From: Verrucomicrobiota bacterium
Lineage (GTDB): Bacteria; Verrucomicrobiota; Kiritimatiellia; RFP12; UBA1067
Direction: 5' to 3'
NCBI GenBank assembly: GCA_023269675.1
Contig: JAHFSX010000023.1
Coordinates: forward strand, 1-64,000
DNA: 64,000 bases
The notes beneath the pieces were generated by a model. It did not search any database, was not told the origin of the DNA, and saw nothing but the letters and a program-made list of their open reading frames with translations. Position numbers and translations under genes: made by a program. Within the stretch, counting starts at the first letter, position 1. Each line of letters starts with the position of its first letter. Positions 15,592 through 23,667 of this stretch are shown piece by piece.

Positions 15592-16788
15592 TTAGAGTTC
15601 GGGCACGGGCGGCACGACGAAGGGCATCCACTTGGCGGGGGGCGGCAAGCCGTCCTCGGGCGCGGCGGTGTTTTTGAGGACCGCGTCCACGAAGGCCACG
15701 GTGCGCAGGCCCTCTTCGACCCGGACGAAGCCGGCGGCGGCGTCCTCGGCGGCGGAGGTCTTGGACTTCGGCGAGGCGAGGCGTTCGGCAAAGGCGCGGT
15801 ACGTGGCGGCCAGGGCGGCGACGTAGGCCGCGTTGTCGCCGAAGGGGGTCGGCTGGACCACCGGTGCGGGCGCCGCGGCCACGCCGCCGGTGAAGAGCTG
15901 CTGGGCGCCGTCCAGGCCGCGCAGGACCAGGCGGTCGGGCTCGCTCTGCGACCAGGTGAGCGCGCCTTTGTCGCCGTAGACCTCGAGGGACAGGCCGCCG
16001 TTGCGGCCGGTGGCGATCTGGCTGGGCAGGAAGACGCCGCGGGCACCGGTCGAGAAGCGGATCAGCATGCTGCAGTCGTCGTCCAGGATGCGGCCGGCCA
16101 CGGTGGGGCGCAGGTCGGCGCACACCTCGCTGACGGTCAGGCCGGTGACCCACTCCGTCAGGTGCAGGCAGTGGATGCCGAGGTCGATGAGGCAGCCGGC
16201 GGGGCCGCAGCGGCGCGGGTCGGCCCGCCAGCCGGCCTGCTTGTTGCCGGCGGTTTCGAGGCGCTGGGCCATCCAGCCGAGCGGGTAGGCGGTGACCACT
16301 TTGCGGACGGTGCCGAGCGCCTTGTCGGTCTGGATCAGGGTACGGGCCTGCCGGAGCATCGGGTAGCCGGCGTGCACGATGGCGATGCCGTAGGCGAGGC
16401 CGCTGTTCTGGTGCTTGCGCGTCAGGTTGAGCGCCTCGTCCATGTTGCAGGTGAAGGGTTTCTCGCTGAACACGGGGAAGCCCGCGTCGATGGAGGACAT
16501 GGCGACCGGATAGTGCATGGCGTTGGGCGCGAGGATCACGACGAAATCCATGCGCTCGTCCGCCGGCAAGGTGGCCTCGCGGCGGAACATGTCGCGGTAG
16601 GTGCCGTAGGCGCGGCGCGTGGGCAACTTCAGCGCCTTGCCGGTCTCGAAGGAGCTTTGGCGCGTGGAGCCGAAAGCGCCGCAGACCAGTTCGACGCAGC
16701 CGCTTTGCTCGATCGCGGCACGGTGGATGCTTCCCATGAACGAATCGTTACCGCCACCGACCATGCCGACACGTGTTTTTTTACTCAT
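15592..16788 (-). CDS. Cytoplasmic Gfo/Idh/MocA family oxidoreductase
   Basis: 398 residues without signal peptide, unlike the other family members here, so it should act in the cytoplasm. ATG 16788 is chosen because homology starts at 'KTRVGMVGGGNDSFMGSIHR'; a GTG at 16803 is possible. Features: glycine-rich NAD(P) loop, 'MDFVVILAPNAMHYPVA', catalytic-lysine motif 'FSEKPFTCNMDEA', and 'CLIDLGIHCLHLTEWVTG' where Asp and His fit the active-site DxGxH pattern. This subclass resembles inositol or scyllo-inositol-type dehydrogenases, but the substrate is open. A 95-base gap separates it from the next gene upstream, so it may be transcribed alone. Confidence 0.9.
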   Translation of the reverse strand: MSKKTRVGMVGGGNDSFMGSIHRAAIEQSGCVELVCGAFGSTRQSSFETGKALKLPTRRAYGTYRDMFRREATLPADERMDFVVILAPNAMHYPVAMSSIDAGFPVFSEKPFTCNMDEALNLTRKHQNSGLAYGIAIVHAGYPMLRQARTLIQTDKALGTVRKVVTAYPLGWMAQRLETAGNKQAGWRADPRRCGPAGCLIDLGIHCLHLTEWVTGLTVSEVCADLRPTVAGRILDDDCSMLIRFSTGARGVFLPSQIATGRNGGLSLEVYGDKGALTWSQSEPDRLVLRGLDGAQQLFTGGVAAAPAPVVQPTPFGDNAAYVAALAATYRAFAERLASPKSKTSAAEDAAAGFVRVEEGLRTVAFVDAVLKNTAAPEDGLPPPAKWMPFVVPPVPEL

Positions 16789-16882
16789 TAGCGTACCCGC
16801 CACCTTCCTGCAACCCGATAGACCCGAGACATTATGTTATGATAGTAACGAATTGTGAGAAAAAGAGGCAACAAGAAAGTTT

Positions 16883-17680
16883 TTAAAGTTCAAGCAGGGC
16901 CAGGAGCCCGAAGGCGGTCGCGGCGAGCCGCGCGTCGGCGCCGGGAGCGTCCCAGTAGCCGCCGCCCGAGGGGGCGCTGCGCTGGGTATTGACCAGGCGC
17001 TGCGCGAGGTCGCGCCGCCAGTCGAGGGGCGCGTTGCCGCGCAGGAGCTGGCCGTTGCCCGCGGTGTTGATGAGGTGCGCGATCTGCCACGCGGCGGCGT
17101 TTCCGGCGGCCGCGGGCGGCCACTCGTCGGCCAGGCCGGCCAGACGGTCGGGCGCGTCGGCCGGCGCGGCCCCCAGTCCGGCGGCCGCCAGGGCCTCGTC
17201 CCATAAACGGCGGGCATCGGCGGGCGCGCCGGCCACGGACGGCCGCGCCGCCTCGGAAAAGCGGCGCAGCAGGGCGGTCCGGGCGGGCGTGTCGGGCAGG
17301 GACTGGGCCAGGGCCAGCAGGCGCCAGGCGTGGGTTTCGAGGTCGCCGACGGGGTTGGTGCTGGCGTGCGCGTCCAGCCAGAGCGCCGCGCGGGCGGAAT
17401 TTTCGGAGAGGCCCGGCTGGCGGGAGCCGTTCAGGGCGAGCAGGGTGAGCGAGGTGAGGCGGACGCGGTTGGAGGCGCCCCAGGAGCCGTCCGGGTTCTG
17501 GCCTGCGGCGAGCCAGACCGCGGCCTGCCGCACGGAGCGGTCGGCCTCGTTCCGGAGCGAGGTGTCGAGCGAGGCTCCGGGCTGGCGGATGGAGGTCACG
17601 CCGATCCCTGCGCACAGACCGAGCGCGGCTGAGAAAGTCAGCGCGGCCAGCAGGTTCGGCATGGACAGACGGCGGCTCAT
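16883..17680 (-). CDS. Signal-bearing toroid-repeat (prenyltransferase/squalene-oxidase-like) protein
   Basis: 265 residues with an N-terminal hydrophobic segment (residues 9-27) acting as signal or anchor. The mature part shows helical repeats of the alpha/alpha-toroid type: 'AAVWLAAGQNPDGSWG', 'LTLLALNGSRQ', 'AALWLDAH', and a last 'GGGYWDAPGAD...TAFGLLALLEL'. The QNPDGSWG and GGYWD elements resemble the QW-type repeats of terpene cyclases and related non-catalytic domains. No DXDD or metal motif is present, so it is probably a binding or structural protein and not a cyclase. Function unknown. Good ribosome binding site GGAG before ATG 17680. Confidence 0.65.
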   Translation of the reverse strand: MSRRLSMPNLLAALTFSAALGLCAGIGVTSIRQPGASLDTSLRNEADRSVRQAAVWLAAGQNPDGSWGASNRVRLTSLTLLALNGSRQPGLSENSARAALWLDAHASTNPVGDLETHAWRLLALAQSLPDTPARTALLRRFSEAARPSVAGAPADARRLWDEALAAAGLGAAPADAPDRLAGLADEWPPAAAGNAAAWQIAHLINTAGNGQLLRGNAPLDWRRDLAQRLVNTQRSAPSGGGYWDAPGADARLAATAFGLLALLEL

Positions 17681-17748
17681 GTTCTATTCTCCTTCACTTT
17701 GTTTCGGACAGTTTACCCGATGGGCGGGCGAAAGGAAAGCGGATCACA

Positions 17749-18282
17749 ATGAGTGTGTTCATGGCGGTTATCTGGTTGGCTCTTTTGACGTTTGTGCCCG
17801 GCCTTGAGGCGCGCGCGTCGATCCCGCTGGCTTTTTTCAACAAGGGTTTGCGGGAGGCCCTGGGGTTGCCCGGCGGGATCGCGGTCTGTTTCGCGGCCAA
17901 TCTGGCGGTCGGCGTGGTGACCTACTGGCTGATGGGTCCGGTGGTGCAGGCGCTGCGGCGGTGGGGCTGGTTCGAGCGCGCCGTCTGGCCGCGGTTCGCG
18001 CGCACCCAGCACAAGCTGCATCCGTATGTCGAGAAGTACGGCGAGTGGGGTCTGGCGGTTTTCATCGGCGTGCCGTTGCCGGGAACGGGGGCCTACACCG
18101 GCGCGTTCGGCGCGTTCCTGCTGGGTATGGACAAACGGAAGTTCCTGATCGCGAATTTTCTGGGCGTGCTGATCGCCTGCGTGGCGGTCACGGTGATCTG
18201 CCTGCTGATTGACCAAGGGGCTGTTGCGGACGACAGCCTGATCCGCAAACTTTTTTTGAAAAGCGTGAAGATTGATGAGTGA
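17749..18282 (+). CDS. Small multi-drug export-like membrane protein (COG2426)
   Basis: 177 residues, four to five hydrophobic segments. Family marks are 'LLTFVPGLEARASIPLAF' near the N-terminus and 'YGEWGLAVFIGVPLPGTGAYTGAFGAFLLGM' in the middle, typical of the Sm_multidrug_ex family of inner-membrane proteins. Transport substrate is not known for most members; the drug-export name is historical. Its stop codon overlaps the start of the next gene by eight bases, so both are probably made from one message, though no functional link to RNA thiolation is known. Confidence 0.85.
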   Translation: MSVFMAVIWLALLTFVPGLEARASIPLAFFNKGLREALGLPGGIAVCFAANLAVGVVTYWLMGPVVQALRRWGWFERAVWPRFARTQHKLHPYVEKYGEWGLAVFIGVPLPGTGAYTGAFGAFLLGMDKRKFLIANFLGVLIACVAVTVICLLIDQGAVADDSLIRKLFLKSVKIDE

Positions 18283-19294
18283 CGCTCCCTCTCCTGTTGA
18301 ACCGGCGGCCGCTCCCAGGCAGGGACGCGGGCTGTGCCTGCTGTCGGGCGGCTTGGACAGCCAGCTCGCGATCTGCCTGCTGCGCGAGCAGGGGCTGCAT
18401 GTCGAGGCGGTGGTGTTCGCGAGCCCGTTCTTCAAGATCTCGGCGGCCCGGCAGGCGGCGGAGAACCTGAAGGTGAAGCTGCACGTCGTCACCTTCACGC
18501 ACGATATTCTGGAGCTGGTCAAGGATCCGCCGCACGGGTTCGGCGGCGCGCTCAACCCGTGCATCGACTGCCACGCCCGGATGATCAGGCGGGCCGGCGA
18601 GCTGATGACCGAAGGGGGGTTCGATTTCGTGGCGACGGGCGAGGTGCTCAACCAGCGGCCCATGTCGCAGAACCGGCGTTCGCTGGGCATCGTCGAGCAC
18701 GACGCGGCCTTGGACGGGCGGCTCCTGCGGCCGCTGAGCGCGCTGCTGCTGGACCCGACGCGGGTGGAGACCGAGGGGATCGTGGACCGCAGCCGGCTGC
18801 TGGGGCTGAGCGGCCGGTCGCGCAAGCCGCAGATGGAGCTGGCGGAGAAATACGGGATGAAGGAGTATCCCTCGCCGGCGGGCGGATGCCTGCTGACCGA
18901 GCCGGGCTTCTGCCGCAAGCTGGCGGACCTGCGTGACCACGAGGGGCTGGACAGCGAGCGGCTGGTGTGGCTGTTGCTCTTCGGTCGGCAGTTCCGGCTG
19001 CCGGGCGGGGCGAAGTGCCTGGCCGGCCGCGACGCGCGCGACAACGCCGCGCTCAAGAAGGAGCTGGGCGAGGGCGATGTGCTGCTGTACACCGTGAACG
19101 TGCCGGGGCCGACGCTGCTGATCCCGTGCGGGGCGGGCGAGGAGGACCTCGCGCTCGCGGCGGGGATCTGCGCGGCTTACGGCGACCATGGCGCGCGGAC
19201 CGAGGTGAACGTCAGGATCGTGCGCAAGGACGGGGCGGAGGAGCGCCTGGTGGCGCCGCTGCCGAAAGAGCTGTTTCTCGGCTGGATGCTGTAA
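18275..19294 (+). CDS. PP-loop thiouridylase-like ATPase with C-terminal NFACT-R-like domain (paralog 1)
   Basis: 339 residues from ATG 18275. The N-terminal adenylating domain has the PP-loop 'LLSGGLDSQLAI', a region 'NPCIDCHARM' with a CxxC pair and 'FVATGEVLNQRPMSQNRRSL', typical of ThiI/MnmA/TtuA-like tRNA thiolases, and 'YPSPAGGCLLTEPGFCRKL'. The C-terminal 100 residues ('GRQFRLPGGAKCLAGRDARDN...EGDVLLYTVNVPGPTLLIPC') look like an NFACT-R-type RNA-binding domain. Predicted role: activates a tRNA base with ATP and inserts sulfur. It lacks the extra Cys cluster of paralog 2 (27008-28003), which suggests different sulfur donors or targets. Target base unknown. Confidence 0.8.
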   Translation: MSDAPSPVEPAAAPRQGRGLCLLSGGLDSQLAICLLREQGLHVEAVVFASPFFKISAARQAAENLKVKLHVVTFTHDILELVKDPPHGFGGALNPCIDCHARMIRRAGELMTEGGFDFVATGEVLNQRPMSQNRRSLGIVEHDAALDGRLLRPLSALLLDPTRVETEGIVDRSRLLGLSGRSRKPQMELAEKYGMKEYPSPAGGCLLTEPGFCRKLADLRDHEGLDSERLVWLLLFGRQFRLPGGAKCLAGRDARDNAALKKELGEGDVLLYTVNVPGPTLLIPCGAGEEDLALAAGICAAYGDHGARTEVNVRIVRKDGAEERLVAPLPKELFLGWML

Positions 19295-19301
19295 GAAAGA
19301 A

Positions 19302-19332
19302 AAAGCGCGCCGCGGTTGCCGCGGCGCGCTTT
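19302..19332. terminator. Bidirectional terminator between convergent genes
   Basis: AAAGCGCGCCGCGG-ttg-CCGCGGCGCGCTTT, a perfect 14-bp stem with A and T ends, between the stop codons of the thiolase (+) and the FHA gene (-). Confidence 0.9.
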
Positions 19333-19354
19333 CTGACAAGGGTGTGCGTGCGCC

Positions 19355-19849
19355 TCAGGGCGCAACAACGGCAGAGCTTTTGAAGAACAGCACCAGCAGC
19401 CCGACGATCACCAGCAGGAGCAGGACGATCACGGCGACCCAGATCCTGTTGGAGCTGGACTTCTTGCTGAACTCCTTAGGCGGCTCGATGTTGCGCTTCT
19501 GCTGAATGACGATCGTCGTCCGCGGAATCGAATAGGGCTCGGGCTTGTCCGTCTGCGGGACGTCGTCGCCTTCGATCATCACCGGGATTTCGCCCATCAG
19601 GATGATGTCGTTACGGAAAAGGGACTTCTCTTTGATCGTGTCGTTGTTGACTTTGGTGCCGTTCGTCGAGCCCAGGTCGCGGATCAGGAACCCGGTGTCG
19701 CTCTTTTCGATCTCGCAATGGGTGCCGGAGACGGAACCGTCCTGAAGGACCCAGTCGTTTCCCTCTCTCCGCCCGACCCGGGTGACCGGTTGATCCAGTG
19801 CCACACGTTGTCCCTTGAGGGGACCGTCCATCACAAGCAAGCAAGCCAT
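19355..19849 (-). CDS. FHA domain protein with C-terminal membrane anchor
   Basis: 164 residues. Residues 1-90 form a forkhead-associated domain that binds phosphothreonine peptides: 'VTRVGRREGNDWVLQDGSVSGTHCEI' and 'RDLGSTNGTKVNND', including the Arg, Ser-x-x-His and Asn residues used in binding. A proline-rich linker leads to one transmembrane helix near the C-terminus ('IWVAVIVLLLLVIVGLLVLFF'), so the domain faces the cytoplasm as a tail-anchored protein. No Ser/Thr kinase is encoded in the window; its partner must lie elsewhere. Conserved FHA core makes the call firm; the pathway is unknown. Confidence 0.9.
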   Translation of the reverse strand: MACLLVMDGPLKGQRVALDQPVTRVGRREGNDWVLQDGSVSGTHCEIEKSDTGFLIRDLGSTNGTKVNNDTIKEKSLFRNDIILMGEIPVMIEGDDVPQTDKPEPYSIPRTTIVIQQKRNIEPPKEFSKKSSSNRIWVAVIVLLLLVIVGLLVLFFKSSAVVAP

Positions 19850-19940
19850 TTTAAAGCACCTTTACTAGGAAAAGAATAAACATAGCTTAGTCAACGAGTG
19901 CGTATAAGTCAATGCCGGGCTTAAACAGTTGCGTAATAAA

Positions 19941-20870
19941 TCACATCCCGCCGACGTAGCCCATTTGCTGCAGGAGCCAGAAGTTCTTCATCCAGTCTTT
20001 TTCGACTTTCACCCACAGTTCGAGGGTGACCTTCACGCCGAAGATTTCGGAGAGTTCCGGTTCCGCGCACTGCCGGACATACTTGAGGTTCCGGCCCTTG
20101 GGCCCGATGACGATGCCCTTCTGCGAGGTGCGGTTGACGAAGAGGGTGGCGGAGACGCTCCAGGCCGTGGGTGTCTCGTCGATCTTGTCCACTTTGACGG
20201 CCAGCTCGTGCGGCAGCTCGTCGTGCAGGCGGGCGAGGAACTTTTCGCGGATGACGTCGGCGATCGCCAGCTTGCGCGGGTAGTCGGTGACGATGTCTTC
20301 GGGGAAGAGGTACTCCTCCGCCGGCTTGGCCAGCGTGTAGAGCAGGTCCACCAGCTCCACCGCGCCGGCCGGGTGGATGGCCGAGGTCTTCACCCAGGAG
20401 ACCTCATGCTGCAGCTGCTTCTCGGTCTGGACGGTTTGCCACAGCTCCTTGAAGGCCGCCTCATAGAAAGGCGTCGCGTCGCTTTTGTTGAGGACAAACA
20501 CCACCGGCTGATCGGCGTGCAGGGCGCGGCGCATCCAGCCGTCGTCTTCCAGGTGCGGCCGGTGGCTGCCGTCGAACACGATGAGCAGGATGTCCACGCC
20601 GGCCGAGGCCTGGCGCGCCATGCGGTTCATGAGCGTGCCCAGCGCGCTCTCCGACTTGTGCAGGCCGGGCGTGTCGAGGAAAACGAGCTGGCCCTTGTCG
20701 TCGGTGAGGATGCCGCGGACCGTGTTGCGCGTGGTCTGCACGATGGGGCTGACGATGCTGACCTTTTCGCCCACCATGCGGTTCAGCAGGGTTGACTTGC
20801 CCGAGTTGGTGCGCCCGACGATGCCGACCACCGCGCAGCGTTTCGTGTGAGAGGGGTTCGAATCGCTCAT
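19941..20870 (-). CDS. era: GTPase Era
   Basis: 309 residues. Binds 16S rRNA 3' end and checks 30S maturation. G1 is 'GIVGRTNSGKSTLLN' (Asn-Ser where most Era have Asn-Val), G2 region 'TTRNTVRGI', G3 'LDTPGLHKSE', G4 'LNKSD'. The C-terminal KH domain carries 'VNRTSQKGIVIGPKGRNLKYV' and ends in the Era-typical 'LELWVKVEKDW'. The start at ATG 20870 overlaps the TGA of the phosphofructokinase gene by four bases, so the two are co-translated. Length and domain order match the family. Confidence 0.95.
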   Translation of the reverse strand: MSDSNPSHTKRCAVVGIVGRTNSGKSTLLNRMVGEKVSIVSPIVQTTRNTVRGILTDDKGQLVFLDTPGLHKSESALGTLMNRMARQASAGVDILLIVFDGSHRPHLEDDGWMRRALHADQPVVFVLNKSDATPFYEAAFKELWQTVQTEKQLQHEVSWVKTSAIHPAGAVELVDLLYTLAKPAEEYLFPEDIVTDYPRKLAIADVIREKFLARLHDELPHELAVKVDKIDETPTAWSVSATLFVNRTSQKGIVIGPKGRNLKYVRQCAEPELSEIFGVKVTLELWVKVEKDWMKNFWLLQQMGYVGGM

Positions 20871-22255
20871 GGTGTTGCTCCGTTGCTTGTGCCGTTGTTG
20901 TTGATGACGCCGTTGTTGCGCGTGGCGCCCGTGAAGTAGAGGGTCTGTCCGGTCGCGTCCAGCACCGCGCGCCACAGGTCGCTGTTGAGGTTGACCTTCT
21001 GGCGCTCGATGGTGGCCAGGCGGATCGGCACCAGCGTGTACCAGTCGTCCTGGTTGCCGACCACGCAGTTGGTGCGGCCCGCCATGGCGGCGTGCACGGC
21101 GTTGCGGGCGAGCATGTAGCAGCGGATGGCGTCCGTGCCTTTGGCCGGCACGCTGCGGATGGTGTAGCTCGGGTCGAAGTACTTGACCGAGGCCTCGCGC
21201 TTGATGCTTTTGAAGTGTTCGGTGATGCGCTGTTTCAGATACTCGCCGATATCCTTCTTGAGGATGTTGCCGGAGGCGTCCCTGCGCTCGGGCTCGCCCG
21301 CGATGTGACGCTGCCCGGCACCTTCGGCGACCACGATGACGGCGTGGTCCTTGTACCGGTCGAAGCGGCAGTCGAGTGCCGCCAGCAGGCCGTGGGGCCC
21401 GTCCATTTCGAAATCGAGCTCGGGGATGAGGCAGAAGTTCACGACCGGGTTGGCCAGCGAGGCGTAGGCGGTGATGAAGCCCGAATCGCGCCCCATGAGT
21501 TTGACCAGGCCGATGCCGTTGAAGGTGCCCTTGGCTTCGGTGTGCGCGGCCTGGATGATCTGCGTGGCCTCGCCGACCGCGGTCTCGAAGCCGAAGCTGC
21601 GCCCCACGAAATGCAGGTCGTTGTCGATCGTCTTCGGGATGCCGATCACGCTGACCGCCAGCCGGCGGCGCTTGCACTCGTCGGCGATGTCGCGGCCGCA
21701 GCGCAGCGAGCCGTCGCCGCCGATGCAGAAGAGCAGGTTGATGTTCATGCGCGCGAGCGTGTCGACGATCTCGCCGGTGTCCTGCTGGCCGCGCGAGGAG
21801 CCCAGCATCGTGCCGCCCTGCTCGTGGATGGTGTCGACGTTGTCGGTGTCGAGCATGATCGGCTCGTAGCCGAAGCGCGGGATGAGCCCCGCGTAGCCGT
21901 AGCGGATGCCGTAGATGGTCTTGATGCCGTAATCGAACATCAGGATCTCGACCAGCCCCTTGATCACGTGGTTCAGGCCGGGGCAGAGGCCGCCGGCGGT
22001 GACGATGCCGACGCGGCTCCAGGCCGGATCGTGGAAGATCTTGTGGTGCGGGCCCGCGCGCTCGAACGAGGGCGTGAGGCCGAGCCGCTCCGTGGCGTGC
22101 TGGAGGTCCTTGACGTTTTCCGTCACGAGGATGCGCTCGTCGTCCTCGATGAAGTCGCGGTTGCGGACGGGGGATTCGATTTTACACGGGCCCAGGGTCT
22201 CGACGTTGAGGGAATATTCAGTGGGATTTGAAATGATTTTTTCGATGATGCTCAT
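20867..22255 (-). CDS. pfkA: 6-phosphofructokinase of the long, PPi-PFK-like clade (predicted ATP-dependent)
   Basis: 462 residues; ATG 22255 has AGGCGGTG upstream, and the longer frame lacks a site. Phosphorylates fructose 6-phosphate in glycolysis. Core motifs: 'VGIVTAGGLCPGLNHVI', 'CIGGDGSLRCGRDIADE', 'IPKTIDNDL', 'VKLMGRDSGFITAYASLANP'. In the phosphoryl-donor site it reads GGDG (Gly, as in ATP enzymes, where PPi enzymes have Asp) while PKTIDND has Lys (as in PPi enzymes). This Gly/Lys combination is known from long ATP-using PFKs such as those of trypanosomes and spirochaetes. An N-terminal extension of about 80 residues fits that clade. Donor choice is a prediction from these two positions. 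Confidence 0.88.
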   Translation of the reverse strand: MSIIEKIISNPTEYSLNVETLGPCKIESPVRNRDFIEDDERILVTENVKDLQHATERLGLTPSFERAGPHHKIFHDPAWSRVGIVTAGGLCPGLNHVIKGLVEILMFDYGIKTIYGIRYGYAGLIPRFGYEPIMLDTDNVDTIHEQGGTMLGSSRGQQDTGEIVDTLARMNINLLFCIGGDGSLRCGRDIADECKRRRLAVSVIGIPKTIDNDLHFVGRSFGFETAVGEATQIIQAAHTEAKGTFNGIGLVKLMGRDSGFITAYASLANPVVNFCLIPELDFEMDGPHGLLAALDCRFDRYKDHAVIVVAEGAGQRHIAGEPERRDASGNILKKDIGEYLKQRITEHFKSIKREASVKYFDPSYTIRSVPAKGTDAIRCYMLARNAVHAAMAGRTNCVVGNQDDWYTLVPIRLATIERQKVNLNSDLWRAVLDATGQTLYFTGATRNNGVINNNGTSNGATP

Positions 22256-22289
22256 CGCTGCACCGCCTTTCGTCTGCGCATGCGAAAGA

Positions 22290-22318
22290 AGTATACGTTG
22301 ATTTACCAAGGAGGTCAA
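22290..22318 (-). promoter_or_regulatory. Promoter of pfkA-era
   Basis: TTGACC (22313-22318), 17 bases, TATACT (22290-22295) on the minus strand, 35 bases before the start codon. Its -35 box touches the -35 of the divergent tRNA-Lys promoter. Confidence 0.75.
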
Positions 22319-22347
22319 TTGACACACGCCTCATTTTTTGGTTTAAT
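22319..22347 (+). promoter_or_regulatory. Promoter of tRNA-Lys
   Basis: TTGACA (22319-22324), exactly 17 bases, TTTAAT (22342-22347), about 22 bases before the mature tRNA 5' end. Confidence 0.75.
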
Positions 22348-22369
22348 TCACAGACGTTTTACGAATCAT

Positions 22370-22445
22370 TGGACCATAGCTCAGTTGGTAGAGCACGACA
22401 CTTTTAATGTTGGGGTCGTGGGTTCGAGTCCCACTGGTCCAACCA
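22370..22445 (+). tRNA. tRNA-Lys (anticodon TTT), CCA encoded
   Basis: Acceptor TGGACCA/TGGTCCA, D arm GCTC...GAGC, anticodon stem CGACA/TGTTG with loop CTTTTAA (anticodon TTT), T stem GTGGG/CCCAC with TTCGAGT, discriminator A and encoded CCA at 22443-22445. 76 bases. The first base pair is U-A, less usual than G-C. Confidence 0.96.
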
Positions 22446-22463
22446 TCTCAGGTTGATGAGAAA

Positions 22464-22495
22464 GCCGCAGAAACACTAGGTTCTGTGGTTTTTTT
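22464..22495 (+). terminator. Terminator after tRNA-Lys
   Basis: CCGCAGAA pairs with TTCTGTGG around a seven-base loop, followed by a run of at least seven T, 19 bases after the tRNA. Confidence 0.85.
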
Positions 22496-22781
22496 GTTTT
22501 TGTGACGGTGCGCCGACGGTCTGCGCATCCGGGACAGGATGATCCGCTGCCGGCCGTCAGTGAAGGGCGAAACTGAAGGACGAGAGGAGCTTTTCATGGC
22601 GCTGCTCAAACGCCCCGGGTCGCAATGGCGGTGGTATTCGGTTGGCCGGGGAGGGGGGGTGCCTCGCGGCCGCGGCACGCTTCGGCTCTGCCGAGCGCGG
22701 GGATGAGTTGAGGGCGGCGGTGGACTTGACCGGCTGATTCGGTGCGTCAGGCCGGCCGCGCGGAGCGCGTCAGGGGGCGGT

Positions 22782-23186
22782 CTAGCCGGCCTCCCATGCG
22801 TCTTCAACCGCTCCATTGAAAAAGTCGGCGTAGATGGTCGAGCCGTCGACCGCGTTGTTCACGGAGAGCGTCCAGGTCTCGTGATTGCCGGCCGTCAGCA
22901 GAAGCGAGATGTCGGCCATGGCCGAGCCGGGCCACAGCAGGTCTTCGGGGTGCTGTAGATCCCTGAGCAGCGCGACGATTCCGTCCACATGATCCATGAG
23001 GACAAGCAGGCAATGACGGGCGTATTCGCGGTCTGCGCTCAGGAAGGGTCGGCCCTCGCAGACCACCGTCACGGTGAGGCAGCCGCGCGCGGGGTGCGCG
23101 GGATCGAACGGCACGGAGGCGGTGTACTCCTCGCCCCAGCGGTCGGTTTGCCACGCCTGATCGATACTCGCGTTGAGGCTAGGCAT
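22782..23186 (-). CDS. Unrecognised small acidic protein
   Basis: 134 residues; GAGGG about ten bases before ATG 23186 supports translation. No signal peptide or membrane span. The first half is beta-like ('EEYTASVPFDPAHPARGCLTVTVVCEGRPFLS'), the second mixes a helix ('YARHCLLVLMDHVDGIVALLRDL') with strands. Overall acidic with few lysines, so presumably cytoplasmic. I do not recognise the family. It stands alone between tRNA-Lys and a 480-base empty stretch; size and isolation would fit an immunity or accessory protein but nothing proves that. The 335 bases between the tRNA and this gene hold only the terminator. Confidence 0.6.
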   Translation of the reverse strand: MPSLNASIDQAWQTDRWGEEYTASVPFDPAHPARGCLTVTVVCEGRPFLSADREYARHCLLVLMDHVDGIVALLRDLQHPEDLLWPGSAMADISLLLTAGNHETWTLSVNNAVDGSTIYADFFNGAVEDAWEAG

Positions 23187-23667
23187 AGATTAACCCTCAG
23201 CATCTAGATATCACTTCCAGCGCAATAGGTATAAAATCCCACGTCGAAGATTAATCCAAAATAGCAGAAATGAATGAACGCCGAAATCGGGTACCGGTCT
23301 TAAATGAAACTCAGCGGTTCACCTAGCGGCGGCGGGCGTTGCCAGACAGGCTGCCCCAGGTCTCTCTGCCGCTTGACTGGGCGCGTTGGCCGCAAACCGT
23401 GGGTGCGGGGTGCCGTGCCGCAAACCGCATCAGTGTTGCTGCTATGCCAGCTGTAAGATTAAGTGCCCTGTGTCTCGGCATCTAAAATATGAGGCCGAAA
23501 TCAGGTGGCCGCCCGATTGTCTTTGCCGCGTGAAAAGCATTAAATAAGCGGTAAAGACGTGTTGTTCAGACGGGCCGCGACAAGGCCCGCCTGCGTCCGG
23601 CCAGAAGCCGGCGCGCGAACCGCATAAAGGCAGCCGGCGGGGCTACGAAACTTAAAGTGAGGATATC
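23187..23667. other. Spacer without recognisable features
   Basis: About 480 bases with lower GC than its surroundings. A TATAAA at about 23231-23236 could be a -10 box but has no good partner. No gene, tRNA or clear repeat is seen. The last 15 bases hold the ribosome binding site GAGGATATC of the next gene. Confidence 0.4.

Noticed and set aside
22446-22781. A minus-strand open frame downstream of tRNA-Lys
   Set aside because: Runs through the tRNA terminator, is Arg/Ser/Pro-rich and has no start signal.
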